Below, piece by piece: positions 25,358 through 32,806 of a DNA stretch of 64,000 nucleotides. The stretch is from Brevundimonas sp. (GTDB lineage: Bacteria; Pseudomonadota; Alphaproteobacteria; Caulobacterales; Caulobacteraceae). The position numbers and the translations under genes are program-made. Numbering within the stretch: position 1 is the stretch's first letter; every line of letters starts with the position of its first letter. Below the pieces are notes generated by a model. It made no database searches. It had not been told where the DNA came from and was given only the letters and a program-made list of their open reading frames with translations. The stretch covers positions 62,001 to 126,000 of the forward strand of contig NZ_JAHBYB010000002.1 in NCBI RefSeq assembly GCF_019636155.1. Direction: 5' to 3'.

Positions 25358-26851
25358 TCAATCGCTCCCGTAGCTGTCGTACCGCCCGTCGCGCGCCAGG
25401 TTGCCGAAACGCACCGTGTCGTCGTGGAAAGACATCTTGACGCTGCCGATGGGGCCGTGGCGCTGTTTGCCGATGATGACCTCGGCGGTGCCGCGCACGG
25501 CGTCCATGTCCTGCTGCCACTTCAGGTGTTCCTCGGTGCCTTCGCGCGGCTCGCCCCGGCTGAGGTAATAGGCTTCGCGATAGACGAACATCACGCAGTC
25601 GGCGTCCTGCTCGATCGAGCCGGATTCGCGCAGGTCCGACAGCTGGGGCCGCTTGTCGTCGCGCTGTTCGACCTGACGCGACAGCTGCGACAGGGCGATG
25701 ATCGGCACCGACAGCTCCTTGGCCAGGGCCTTCAGCCCGCCGGTGATCTCGCTGACCTCCTGCACCCGGTTCTTCTGGCTGTTCCCGTCGCCGGTGGTGA
25801 CCAGTTGCAGATAGTCGACGATGATCAGGTCCAGCCCATGCTCCATCCGCTTCAGCCGCCGCGCGCGGGCGGCCAGCTTGGAGATGGACAGACCGCCGGT
25901 TGCGTCGATGTACAGGGGGCTTTCGCCGATCTCGACCGCCGCGTCGCGGATGCGGCCGAAGTCGGCGGCGTCGATCTCGCCCTTCCTCAGCTTGTCGGAC
26001 GACACGCCCGAGGCGTCGGCCAGGATACGCATGGCCAGCTGTTCGGCGCTCATTTCCAGCGAATAGAAGGCGACCACCCCGCCGGACACCGTCTTGCGCC
26101 CTTCCGGCGCCGGCTCCCAGCGATAGTTGCGCGCCACGTTGAAGGCGATGTTGGTGGCCAGGGCCGTCTTGCCCATCGACGGACGGCCGGCCAGGATCAG
26201 CAGGTCCGACGGGTGCAGGCCGCCCAGCTTCTGGTCCAGATCGTCGAAATAGGTGGCCAGGCCCGCCAGCTTGCCGTCGCGCTGATAGGCCTCGCCCGCC
26301 ATTTCGACGGCGCCGGCCAGGGCGTTGGAGAAGCTGACGAAACCGGACGACGGCTGGCCCGTCTCGGCCAGGGTGTAGAGCGACTGTTCGGCCTGTTCGA
26401 TCTTGTCCAGGGCCGGGGTTTCCGGGTCCGGCGCGTCCTTGATGATCTCGCCGCCGATGCGGATCAGGTCGCGGCGCAGGGCCAGGTCATAGACCACCCG
26501 CGCATAGTCCGGGGCGTTGGCCGCCGGCGGGGCGCGGTCGACCAGATCGGCCAGATAGCGCAGGCCGCCGAACTCCTGGAACGCCGGATCCTGCTTGAAC
26601 CGTTCCATCAGGATGGTCGGCTCGGCCAGAAGGCCCTGACGGATGTGATCCTCGATGGCGTCATAGAGCCTTTGGTGGAACGGCTCGTAGAAATGCGAAC
26701 CGCGCAGTCGGTCCGACAGGCGCTCGAACACCGCATTGTCGAACATCAACGCGCCCAGAAGCGCCTGCTCGGCCTCCAGGTTATGGGGCAGGGAGGGGAT
26801 GGACGCGGGGTCCATGCCAGGGTCGAACGGGATGGGGGCGAGCAGGGTCAT
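25358..26851 (-). CDS. dnaB: replicative DNA helicase DnaB
   Basis: This 497-residue hexameric helicase unwinds DNA at the replication fork. The N-terminal domain (about residues 20-125) starts LPHNLEAEQALLGALMFDN and contains FYEPFHQRLYDAI; the C-terminal RecA-like domain has Walker A AGRPSMGKTALATNIA (about 219-234), Walker B LDLIIVDYLQL, and LSQLSRQVEQR followed by DLRESGSIEQDAD. No intein is visible. It lies upstream of alr and downstream of the L9 operon, an arrangement (rpsF-rpsR-rplI-dnaB) seen across Proteobacteria, interrupted here by one small secreted-protein gene. Confidence 0.96.
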   Translation of the reverse strand: MTLLAPIPFDPGMDPASIPSLPHNLEAEQALLGALMFDNAVFERLSDRLRGSHFYEPFHQRLYDAIEDHIRQGLLAEPTILMERFKQDPAFQEFGGLRYLADLVDRAPPAANAPDYARVVYDLALRRDLIRIGGEIIKDAPDPETPALDKIEQAEQSLYTLAETGQPSSGFVSFSNALAGAVEMAGEAYQRDGKLAGLATYFDDLDQKLGGLHPSDLLILAGRPSMGKTALATNIAFNVARNYRWEPAPEGRKTVSGGVVAFYSLEMSAEQLAMRILADASGVSSDKLRKGEIDAADFGRIRDAAVEIGESPLYIDATGGLSISKLAARARRLKRMEHGLDLIIVDYLQLVTTGDGNSQKNRVQEVSEITGGLKALAKELSVPIIALSQLSRQVEQRDDKRPQLSDLRESGSIEQDADCVMFVYREAYYLSRGEPREGTEEHLKWQQDMDAVRGTAEVIIGKQRHGPIGSVKMSFHDDTVRFGNLARDGRYDSYGSD

Positions 26852-26967
26852 CGGTTAACGCATACCCCTGACAGACCCCTTCGACAGGATCGGTCGCCCC
26901 CGTGGCCGTGGACAGAATCAGCCTCTTGGGGACAGGCCGAGAATCCCTATGCGGATCAATCGGGGCG

Positions 26968-27351
26968 TCAGGCGCGGCACGGATAGCGGTCGGCCATCCA
27001 GGTGCGGAAGCCGTCCGGCACGCTCATCCGCGCGCGGCGCGGCTGGGGGATGGCGTTCAGGAAGGCCAGCAGTTGCTGGGCGTTCAGGCTGATCTTCTCG
27101 GGCGGACAGGCGGGGGGCGTGCGGCCGGCGGCGCGGGCGGCGCGGATCTCGTCCCCCACGACCTTGAAGGCGTCATTGGCCTCGCCCATCAGGCGTCGGG
27201 CGCTGGGGCGCAGCACGGCGGTGGCGTTCATCGGGATGCGGTTCGCCTCGGCGACGAAGGCGTCAAGGGTGCGGGCCGACTGGGCCGAGGCCGACAGGGG
27301 CGCGGCGGCGGCGCAGACGGCCGCCAGGATCAGCAACAGACGACGGATCAT
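26968..27351 (-). CDS. small secreted protein, Rap1a/Tai-like
   Basis: This 127-residue protein has a signal peptide (MIRRLLLILAAVCAAAAPLSASAQ, cleavage after ASA near residue 23) and a short mature part with two cysteines: CPPEKISLNAQQLLAFLN and a C-terminal DRYPC. The C-P-x-x-x-x-x...P-x-x-R...F/Y-P-C arrangement recalls the Rap1a/Tai family of type VI immunity proteins, where a disulphide joins these two positions. No effector gene is nearby, so here it is more likely an ordinary periplasmic protein of that fold. It lies between dnaB and rplI, apparently inserted into the usual ribosomal/dnaB neighbourhood. The assignment is tentative. Confidence 0.5.
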   Translation of the reverse strand: MIRRLLLILAAVCAAAAPLSASAQSARTLDAFVAEANRIPMNATAVLRPSARRLMGEANDAFKVVGDEIRAARAAGRTPPACPPEKISLNAQQLLAFLNAIPQPRRARMSVPDGFRTWMADRYPCRA

Positions 27352-27409
27352 GGACCTTCCCTCCCGAAGCGCCGCCAGCTTGGCCCTGGGCCCATGGCGG
27401 AACAAGGGC

Positions 27410-27450
27410 CGCAAAGGAGAAGGGGCGCTCCGGTTTCCCGAAGCGCCCCC
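27410..27450 (-). terminator. terminator of the rpsF-rpsR-rplI operon
   Basis: On the minus strand GGGGCGCTTCGG, a GAAA loop and CCGGAGCGCCCC form a 12-bp stem (one G-T pair), followed by TTCTCC-TTT. It lies 31-70 bp after the rplI stop and before the signal-peptide gene, so the latter is probably not read with the ribosomal genes. Confidence 0.8.
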
Positions 27451-27480
27451 TGGATCAGATGGCCGGTGCGATGAAGCCGA

Positions 27481-28065
27481 TCAGGCCTCTTCGCCCAGGT
27501 TCTCCTGCTGACCGGCGCCGCCGGCCAGCATGTCGGCGGCGGCTTCTTCGGCAGCGGCGCGCTCTTCGGAGAATTGCGCGGCGATGACGTCTTCGCCCTT
27601 GGCCTGACGTTCGGCTTCCTCGGCCGAGCGGGCGATGTTGATCTTGACCTTGGCGGTGACCTCGGGGTGCAGGCGGACCGGCACTTCGTGGACGCCCAGG
27701 GTCTTGATCGCGGTGTTCAGCACGACCTGAGAGCGCTCGACCTTGCCGCCTTCGGCCTGGACGGCCTCGGCGACGTCGCGGCCCGCGACCGAACCGTACA
27801 GCTGGCCGGTTTCGCCGGCCTGACGGATCATGACGTAGGTCTGGCCGTCGATCTTGTCGGCGACCTTCTGGGCCTCGGCCTTGTTCTTCTCGTTGCGGGC
27901 CTCGATGGCGGCGCGCTCGACTTCGAAGGCCTTCAGGTTGGCGCTGGTGGCGCGACGAGCCTTGTCGCGCGGCAGCAGGAAGTTGCGGGCGAAGCCGTCC
28001 TTGACGGAGACGACGTCGCCGATGGCGCCGAGGTTCTCGACGCGTTCAAGCAGAACGACCTTCAT
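27481..28065 (-). CDS. rplI: 50S ribosomal protein L9
   Basis: This 194-residue protein binds 23S rRNA near the L1 stalk and helps to keep reading frame. The N-terminal domain is clear ([36 protein letters not shown]), then the long connecting helix rich in Ala/Glu/Lys, then the C-terminal domain ([18 protein letters not shown]). It is about 45 residues longer than E. coli L9 (149), through an acidic Ala/Glu tail ([16 protein letters not shown] and onward) that ends [10 protein letters not shown]. It is third in the rpsF-rpsR-rplI operon, only 1 bp after rpsR ends. Confidence 0.96.
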   Translation of the reverse strand: MKVVLLERVENLGAIGDVVSVKDGFARNFLLPRDKARRATSANLKAFEVERAAIEARNEKNKAEAQKVADKIDGQTYVMIRQAGETGQLYGSVAGRDVAEAVQAEGGKVERSQVVLNTAIKTLGVHEVPVRLHPEVTAKVKINIARSAEEAERQAKGEDVIAAQFSEERAAAEEAAADMLAGGAGQQENLGEEA

Positions 28066-28066
28066 C

Positions 28067-28342
28067 TTACTTCACCACATAAGGCAGGAGGGCCAGATAG
28101 CGGGCGCGCTTGATGGCACGGGCCAGTTCGCGCTGCTTCTTCTGGGAGACGGCGGTGATGCGCGAGGGCACGATCTTGCCGCGTTCGGAGACGTAACGCT
28201 GCAGCAGCTTGACGTCCTTGTAGTCGATCTTCGGCGCATTGGCGCCCGAGAACGGGCACACCTTGCGGCGACGATAGAAGGGGCGACGGGCCGGGCCGGA
28301 GCCGACCGGAGCGCCCGGCACGGGAGCGTTGGTGTCAGTCAT
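28067..28342 (-). CDS. rpsR: 30S ribosomal protein S18
   Basis: This 91-residue protein pairs with S6 on the platform of the small subunit. The core matches the family: [26 protein letters not shown], then [41 protein letters not shown] single Cys remains from the CPF motif. An N-terminal extension of about 20 residues ([20 protein letters not shown]) is present. The gene sits 12 bp after rpsF and 1 bp before rplI. Confidence 0.97.
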   Translation of the reverse strand: MTDTNAPVPGAPVGSGPARRPFYRRRKVCPFSGANAPKIDYKDVKLLQRYVSERGKIVPSRITAVSQKKQRELARAIKRARYLALLPYVVK

Positions 28343-28354
28343 GTTCCAGGTCCT

Positions 28355-28738
28355 TTAGGCTTCGGCTTCGGCGTCTTCGCGCGGGGCGCGTTCACGCTCG
28401 CGTTCGCGTTCACGCTCGCGGCGGGCCAGCAGGGGCGACAGCTCCAGGTCCAGCTCCTCGACGCGGACGGTCAGCCAGCGCAGGACGTCCTCGTTGATCG
28501 ACAGCTGACGCTCGACCTCGGCCATGGCGGCCGGGGGGGCGTCGACGGCCAGCAGGGAATAGTGCGCCTTGCGGTTCTTCTTGACCCGATAGGTCAGGTT
28601 GCGCAGGCCCCAATATTCGATCTTGGCGACCGAGCCGCCGCCGGCTTCGATCAGGCCCTTGATGGTGTCGTTCAGGGCTTCGGCCTGTTGCGCGCTGATA
28701 TCCTGGCGCGACATGACCGTGTGCTCGTAAAGAGCCAT
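28355..28738 (-). CDS. rpsF: 30S ribosomal protein S6
   Basis: This 127-residue protein carries the S6 fold: [35 protein letters not shown], then [22 protein letters not shown], and [19 protein letters not shown] highly charged tail of alternating Arg and Glu ([21 protein letters not shown]) extends the C-terminus; S6 tails are glutamylated in some bacteria, and a long Glu-rich tail is common. The repetitive tail is encoded by a run of near-identical GCGTTC/GCGCTC codon pairs, a possible slippage site. It is first gene of its operon, with GGGAGATGACGA before the start. Confidence 0.97.
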   Translation of the reverse strand: MALYEHTVMSRQDISAQQAEALNDTIKGLIEAGGGSVAKIEYWGLRNLTYRVKKNRKAHYSLLAVDAPPAAMAEVERQLSINEDVLRWLTVRVEELDLELSPLLARRERERERERERAPREDAEAEA

Positions 28739-28873
28739 TCGTCATCTCCCTTTGCGGAGGTCGGCGAGAGGCGGCCGGGTGAGCCGGATCCCGATGGTTC
28801 TCGATGCGGCGAACGGGATGATCCCGCCCCTTTGACGTTCCGCGAAAGAGACCGACGTCCTGGAAAGCGGGCG

Positions 28874-28902
28874 CGTATAGGGGAAAAAGTCAGGCGGGGC
28901 AA
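28874..28902 (-). promoter_or_regulatory. candidate promoter of the rpsF operon
   Basis: On the minus strand TTGCCCC (28896-28902) is followed after about 15 nt by CTATACG (around 28874-28880). This would give a leader of about 130 nt containing several small hairpins (e.g. GGGATCATCCC, CCGGCTCACCCGG). Leaders before rpsF bind the S6:S18 pair in some bacteria; I cannot verify that motif here. Confidence 0.4.
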
Positions 28903-28928
28903 GGCCGCTGAGGGCGGGTTGGACTCTG

Positions 28929-29036
28929 AAAAACAGGGTGCAATTGGTGGAATCCGGCGCGAACGGCGCCCTGGACAGAGCGCGCGGGCGGCGGATGGGA
29001 CAGCAAAAAACAGGGTGCAAAGGGTGCAATTCGTGC
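28929..29036. repeat. direct repeats AAAAACAGGGTGCAA / GGTGCAA
   Basis: AAAAACAGGGTGCAA occurs at 28929-28943 and again, with one more A, at 29003-29018. The second copy is followed by two further GTGCAA units (about 29022-29036). The pattern reads as TTGCACC on the other strand. Its function is unknown; a regulator-binding array or an old insertion scar is possible. Confidence 0.65.
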
Positions 29037-29230
29037 AACCGGCGGTGCGCCGGGCATGGGTGGTGAAGCGGCGATGAGAAAGACCGGCGGGCATTATAAG
29101 GCAGCCGGGAGGGTGTGAGCGCGAAAAGATTTGGCGCGCGGCTGACGGCGCTTGCAGTCCGCACTGTTTTTTTCGATCAAAGCGACTCAGTCGCCTGTTT
29201 AGGGTGTGTCAAAGACGGGAATTTAACGAC

Positions 29231-30562
29231 ATGGCGCGACCGATAGGGATCGATCTCTTTGCAGGCGCCGGCGGAATGAGCCTGGGCTTCGAGCAGGCCG
29301 GGTTTGAAGTGAAGGCCGCGGTGGAAATCGACCCGATCCATTGCGCCGTCCACGCGTTCAATTTCCCTCAGTGTAAGGTTATCGCCGGGTCGGTAGTCGG
29401 CTTGTCCGGCGCTGAGATACGCGCACGGGCGGGCATTGGCCTTCGGACGGTCGATGTCGTTTTCGGGGGAGCGCCCTGCCAAGGTTTTTCCCTCATGGGG
29501 CAAAGAGCATTGGACGACCCCAGAAATCGTCTCGTAGCCGAATTCGTGCGTATTGTTCGTGAACTGAAGGCATCCTATTTCGTTTTTGAGAACGTCAAAG
29601 GCATAACGGTTGGTCCGCATAAGTCATTTTTGGCTGAACTGATCGAGGAATTTGAGCGAGATGGTGAATATACTGTCATCAAGCCTTGGAAGGTGCTTGA
29701 TGCTGCAAATTACGGCGTGCCACAGCATAGAGAGAGGTTGTTTTTGCTTGGGGCAAGGAAGGGAATGCCAGCCCCGGCATATCCCAACAAGCTAACGGGT
29801 GCTGCAGATCGGCGTGAAGACAATCTCCCCGTGGGGCCGACCTGTGTAGATGCTCTGGGCGACATTCCTGATGCAGAGCGGTTTGACCAGTTGAAACAGA
29901 CTGATGAGATCGAGACTGATGCTTGGGGTGCTCCGAGCGCCTACGCTAAACTCATGCGCGGTACGGGCCGAAACGCTTGGGCTTTTGGTTATGTCCGCCA
30001 ATGGGATCCCCGCCAACTCACAGCGAGCGCCAGAACGGAACATTCGTCCATATCAAGGCGGCGCTTTGCAGAGACCAAGCCTGGGGACATCGAACCCATT
30101 TCTCGATTTTTCAAGCTCGCACCGTCCGGCCTAAGTAATACACTGCGAGCAGGCACTGATGCGGCCCGCGGAGCGTTCACCAGTCCTCGACCGATCCATT
30201 ACCTTCACGCCAGATGTGTGACCGTTCGAGAAATGGCGCGGCTTCACGGGTTCCCAGATTGGTTTCGATTTAATGAGACCAAATGGCACGGCGCCCGGCA
30301 GATCGGGAACGCCGTTCCTCCTCCTCTGGCAAGGGCCGTCGCCGCACAAATTATTTCGGCGATGAGCGTCAATCCCGTCCGACCTCGAGAGAAGCTCGCA
30401 CTTGGAGAAACCAGCCTGCTTCGAATGGGTATGTCGGAGGCAGCCGCCTATTTCGGAGTGTCTCCTCAAACTGGCAAACGAGACAAAAAGAGCGGCGCCC
30501 GAAAACGCAAGCAGCACGAGATCGAAAATGCTGCGTCACGGCTGAGTGTCGCCAATGGCTGA
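29231..30562 (+). CDS. C5-cytosine DNA methyltransferase
   Basis: This 443-residue protein contains all main motifs of m5C methyltransferases: motif I IDLFAGAGGMSLGFEQAGF (about residues 7-25), motif IV GGAPCQGFS with the catalytic Cys (about 79-87), motif VI FENVKG (about 118-123), motif VIII QHRERLFLLGAR (about 163-174), and motif X GNAVPPPLARAVAAQ (about 358-372). The target-recognition region lies between motifs VIII and IX. It would methylate a specific cytosine and protect host DNA from the enzyme encoded next. A C-terminal extension of about 65 residues includes MSEAAAYFGVSPQT, which resembles a helix-turn-helix. The gene overlaps the endonuclease gene by 8 bp. Base and codon use are clearly less GC-rich than neighbours, indicating transfer. 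A GTG at 29204 is an alternative start. Confidence 0.95.
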   Translation: MARPIGIDLFAGAGGMSLGFEQAGFEVKAAVEIDPIHCAVHAFNFPQCKVIAGSVVGLSGAEIRARAGIGLRTVDVVFGGAPCQGFSLMGQRALDDPRNRLVAEFVRIVRELKASYFVFENVKGITVGPHKSFLAELIEEFERDGEYTVIKPWKVLDAANYGVPQHRERLFLLGARKGMPAPAYPNKLTGAADRREDNLPVGPTCVDALGDIPDAERFDQLKQTDEIETDAWGAPSAYAKLMRGTGRNAWAFGYVRQWDPRQLTASARTEHSSISRRRFAETKPGDIEPISRFFKLAPSGLSNTLRAGTDAARGAFTSPRPIHYLHARCVTVREMARLHGFPDWFRFNETKWHGARQIGNAVPPPLARAVAAQIISAMSVNPVRPREKLALGETSLLRMGMSEAAAYFGVSPQTGKRDKKSGARKRKQHEIENAASRLSVANG

Positions 30563-31349
30563 GCAGCCCGCCATCAACCGCTACAAAGCCCTGATCGAGA
30601 GCATTTTCTTCGATCACTGGAAAAATGGCGTTGAGGTTTTTGAGTTTGCCAGGGCTGACATCAAAGCCAAGGCTATTGAGTTGGAGATCGCCCTGCCGGA
30701 CAATATCGGAGACGTGCCGTATTCGTTCAGGTATCGAACGCCGCTCCCGGACCGGATTGTAGAAACTCAACCCAAGGGCCGAGAGTGGATCATTGAGGGC
30801 GCCGGTCGTTCCCGGTATCGCTTCAAGCTGGTTCCGGCGACACGCATTCGACCGCGTGAAGATTTGATCGTTATCGCGATCCCCGACGCCACGCCAGAGT
30901 TAATCAGGGCCTACGCGCTAGACGATGAACAGGCACTGCTGGCTATCGTTCGCTACAATCGACTGATTGATACATTCCTCGGACTGACGACCTACAGCCT
31001 TCAGAACCATCTCCGAACCACTGTTAAGGGCATAGGTCAGATTGAGATCGATGAACTCTACATCGGGATTGATAAGCGCGGTTGTCATTACGCGATACCG
31101 GTCCAAGCAAAGGGCGGAAAAGATCAGATCGGGGTTGTGCAAACTACTCAAGACGTACGTTTCGTCGAGCAGAAATTCCCTGACATGCGCTGCCGAGCCA
31201 TCTCTGCTCAGTTCATGGTGGAGGGTGTAATTGCTTTGTTCGAGTTGGCGTTGAAGGATGACGAGATCAAGGTTGTTGAGGAGCGACATTATAAGCTCGT
31301 TCCGGCAGATCAGCTGGATCGGAATGCTGTTCGAGACTACCGCGATTGA
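30555..31349 (+). CDS. probable type II restriction endonuclease of unknown specificity
   Basis: This 264-residue protein resembles no family that I can name with confidence. Its 8-bp overlap with a C5 methyltransferase gene and shared low GC mark it as the second half of a restriction-modification pair. The segment IEIDELYIGID (Asp166, Glu167) followed after about 17 residues by PVQAKGG (Gln184, Lys186) fits a PD-(D/E)XK nuclease core of the D/E...QxK variant, set between predicted beta strands, with IGVVQTTQD and KFPDMRCR after it, as in several type II enzymes. The N-terminal 110 residues probably contain DNA-contact parts. No methyl-dependent (Mrr) or HNH signature is present. Nuclease activity is inferred from context and the motif. 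Confidence 0.55.
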   Translation: MAEQPAINRYKALIESIFFDHWKNGVEVFEFARADIKAKAIELEIALPDNIGDVPYSFRYRTPLPDRIVETQPKGREWIIEGAGRSRYRFKLVPATRIRPREDLIVIAIPDATPELIRAYALDDEQALLAIVRYNRLIDTFLGLTTYSLQNHLRTTVKGIGQIEIDELYIGIDKRGCHYAIPVQAKGGKDQIGVVQTTQDVRFVEQKFPDMRCRAISAQFMVEGVIALFELALKDDEIKVVEERHYKLVPADQLDRNAVRDYRD

Positions 31350-31395
31350 AGCGTTTGCACTCCGAGCCGTTCATTGGCCTGGCTAGGCTGGCCTT

Positions 31396-32658
31396 ATGAC
31401 CGACGCACCCACACCCGCCCCCCGCCGCCGCTGGTCGATCATCGGCCCCGGCCTGGTCGTGGCCGCGACTGGCGTCGGGGCGGGCGACCTGGTCGCCACC
31501 CTGGTGGCGGGGTCGAAGTATGGATACGCCCTGTTGTGGGCCGCCGTGGTGGGGGCGGTGGTCAAGCTGGCGCTGGCCGAGGGGGTGGGGCGATGGACCC
31601 TGGCCAGCGGGCGGACGATGTTCGACGGATGGTCGAGCCTGCCGGGCGGCGGGGCAAGGGTGAACTGGGCGACCCTGTATTTCGCCGTCTATGTGGGGGT
31701 CTGGGGCTTCGTCTATGGGGCGACGGCGATGACGGCCGCCGCCCTGCCCCTGGCGGCGTTGTGGCCGGCGCTGGGCCTGAAGGGGTGGGGCGTGGTCAGC
31801 GGGCTGCTGGGCCTGGGGCTGGTGTGGTTCGGCGGTTATGGCGTCTTCGAGAAGGTGATGGCGGCCCTGGTGGGGGTGATGTTCGTCACCGTCGTCGGAC
31901 TGGCGGTGATCGTGGCGCCGGATGTGCCCCGGCTGCTGACCGGGCTGTGGCCGACGCTGCCCGACGGGTCGGTCTTCTATACCCTGGGCCTGATCGGCGG
32001 GGTGGGGGGCACCATCACCATGGCGGCCTATGGCTACTGGCTGAACGCCAAGGGCTGGAAGGGCGCCGAATGGATGGGGACCATGCGGCTGGACAACAGG
32101 GTCGCCTATGGGGTCACGGGCCTGTTCGTGGTGGCCATGCTGGTGGTCGGGGCCGAGCTGCTGCATGCGGGCGGGGTGGCGCTGCAGGGCGGGGACCGGG
32201 GGCTGCTGGACCTGGGCAAGGTGTTGAGCGCGCGGTTCGGGCCGGTGGTGTCGGTGATGTTCCTGATCGGCTTCTGGGCCACCAGCTTTTCCAGCCTGAT
32301 CGGGGTGTGGCAGGGGGTCAGCCTGATGTTCGCCGACTTCTGGGCCCATATGGCGGGGCGAGGGACGGACGAGACGGCGCGGGGGCCGCGAAGCCCGGCG
32401 GCGCGGGCCTATATGCTGTGGCTGACGTTTCCGCCCATCGCCCTGCTGTTCCTGGACCGGCCGTTCGGCCTGATCGTGGCCTATGGGGTGCTGGGCAGCC
32501 TGTTCATGCCCTTCCTGGCGGGGACGCTGATCTGGCTGCTGAACAGCGGGCGGGTTCCGGCGGAATGGCGCAACGGCTGGGTGTCGAACGGCCTGCTGGC
32601 GGCGGCGGCGCTGATGTTCGCGGTGCTGGCGGGCAAGGAGATCGCGGGGATTTTCTGA
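31396..32658 (+). CDS. NRAMP-fold membrane transporter lacking canonical metal motifs
   Basis: This 420-residue protein has about 11 membrane helices with the NRAMP/LeuT layout. The first helix reads GPGLVVAATGVGAGDLVATLVAGSKYGY; the family DPGN is replaced by GAGD. In the sixth helix, where NRAMP proteins have MPH, the sequence is GGVGGTITMAAYGYW. It therefore belongs to the NRAMP-related group without the metal-coordinating residues, and its substrate is unknown; automated naming as Mn/Fe transporter would be unsafe. No Shine-Dalgarno is present; CTAGGCTGGC sits 3 nt before the ATG, a likely -10 for leaderless expression. It borders the restriction island upstream and the fabD repeat downstream. 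Confidence 0.8.
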   Translation: MTDAPTPAPRRRWSIIGPGLVVAATGVGAGDLVATLVAGSKYGYALLWAAVVGAVVKLALAEGVGRWTLASGRTMFDGWSSLPGGGARVNWATLYFAVYVGVWGFVYGATAMTAAALPLAALWPALGLKGWGVVSGLLGLGLVWFGGYGVFEKVMAALVGVMFVTVVGLAVIVAPDVPRLLTGLWPTLPDGSVFYTLGLIGGVGGTITMAAYGYWLNAKGWKGAEWMGTMRLDNRVAYGVTGLFVVAMLVVGAELLHAGGVALQGGDRGLLDLGKVLSARFGPVVSVMFLIGFWATSFSSLIGVWQGVSLMFADFWAHMAGRGTDETARGPRSPAARAYMLWLTFPPIALLFLDRPFGLIVAYGVLGSLFMPFLAGTLIWLLNSGRVPAEWRNGWVSNGLLAAAALMFAVLAGKEIAGIF

Positions 32659-32660
32659 AG

Positions 32661-32795
32661 GCAGTGGCGAGTGACGAGTGGCGAGTGGCGAGGCGTTGAC
32701 GCCGCCTCCGGTGTGCTAAACGGCTGGCGAATGAGTCGGGTGGCCGGTATCTGATCACTCGCCACTCGTCACTCGTCACTCGCCACTCGCCACTG
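32661..32795. repeat. inverted arrays of a 7-bp unit (AGTGRCG) flanking the fabD promoter
   Basis: The left array (32661-32692) is about four tandem copies of AGTGGCG or AGTGACG. The right array (32756-32795) is about five and a half copies in the opposite direction (CGCCACT/CGTCACT). The 63 bp between them contains the fabD promoter. The right array ends 2-3 nt before the fabD Shine-Dalgarno. A second such pair lies before fabG. Confidence 0.9.
32696..32721 (+). promoter_or_regulatory. fabD promoter (Caulobacter-type)
   Basis: TTGACGC (32696-32702), a 12-nt spacer and GCTAAAC (32715-32721) match the Caulobacter housekeeping consensus TTGACGS-N10-14-GCTANAWC closely. Transcription would begin near 32728 and run through the right-hand 7-bp array into fabD. 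Confidence 0.65.
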
Positions 32796-32806
32796 CGGAG
32801 CCTGTC

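Larger units (their letters stand above)
28739..29230. other. 492-bp intergenic region between rpsF and the methyltransferase gene
   Basis: No convincing gene lies here. It holds the divergent upstream regions of rpsF (minus) and the methyltransferase (plus), a candidate rpsF promoter with a leader of roughly 130 nt, direct repeats of AAAAACAGGGTGCAA, and from about 29100 on a switch to less GC-rich sequence. Short open frames on both strands are unsupported by codon pattern or homology. Confidence 0.7.

Noticed and set aside
27002-27511. Open frame of 169 codons on the plus strand opposite the signal-peptide gene and rplI
   Set aside because: It spans the terminator and antisense of two genes; no domain or start signal.
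28742-29164. Two roughly 140-codon open frames on the minus strand upstream of rpsF
   Set aside because: They cover the rpsF leader and promoter region, are Arg/Pro/Ser-rich and resemble no protein.
29100-31400. Integrase, tRNA or direct-repeat attachment sites bounding the restriction island
   Set aside because: None could be found by eye at either edge, so no mobile-element type is assigned.
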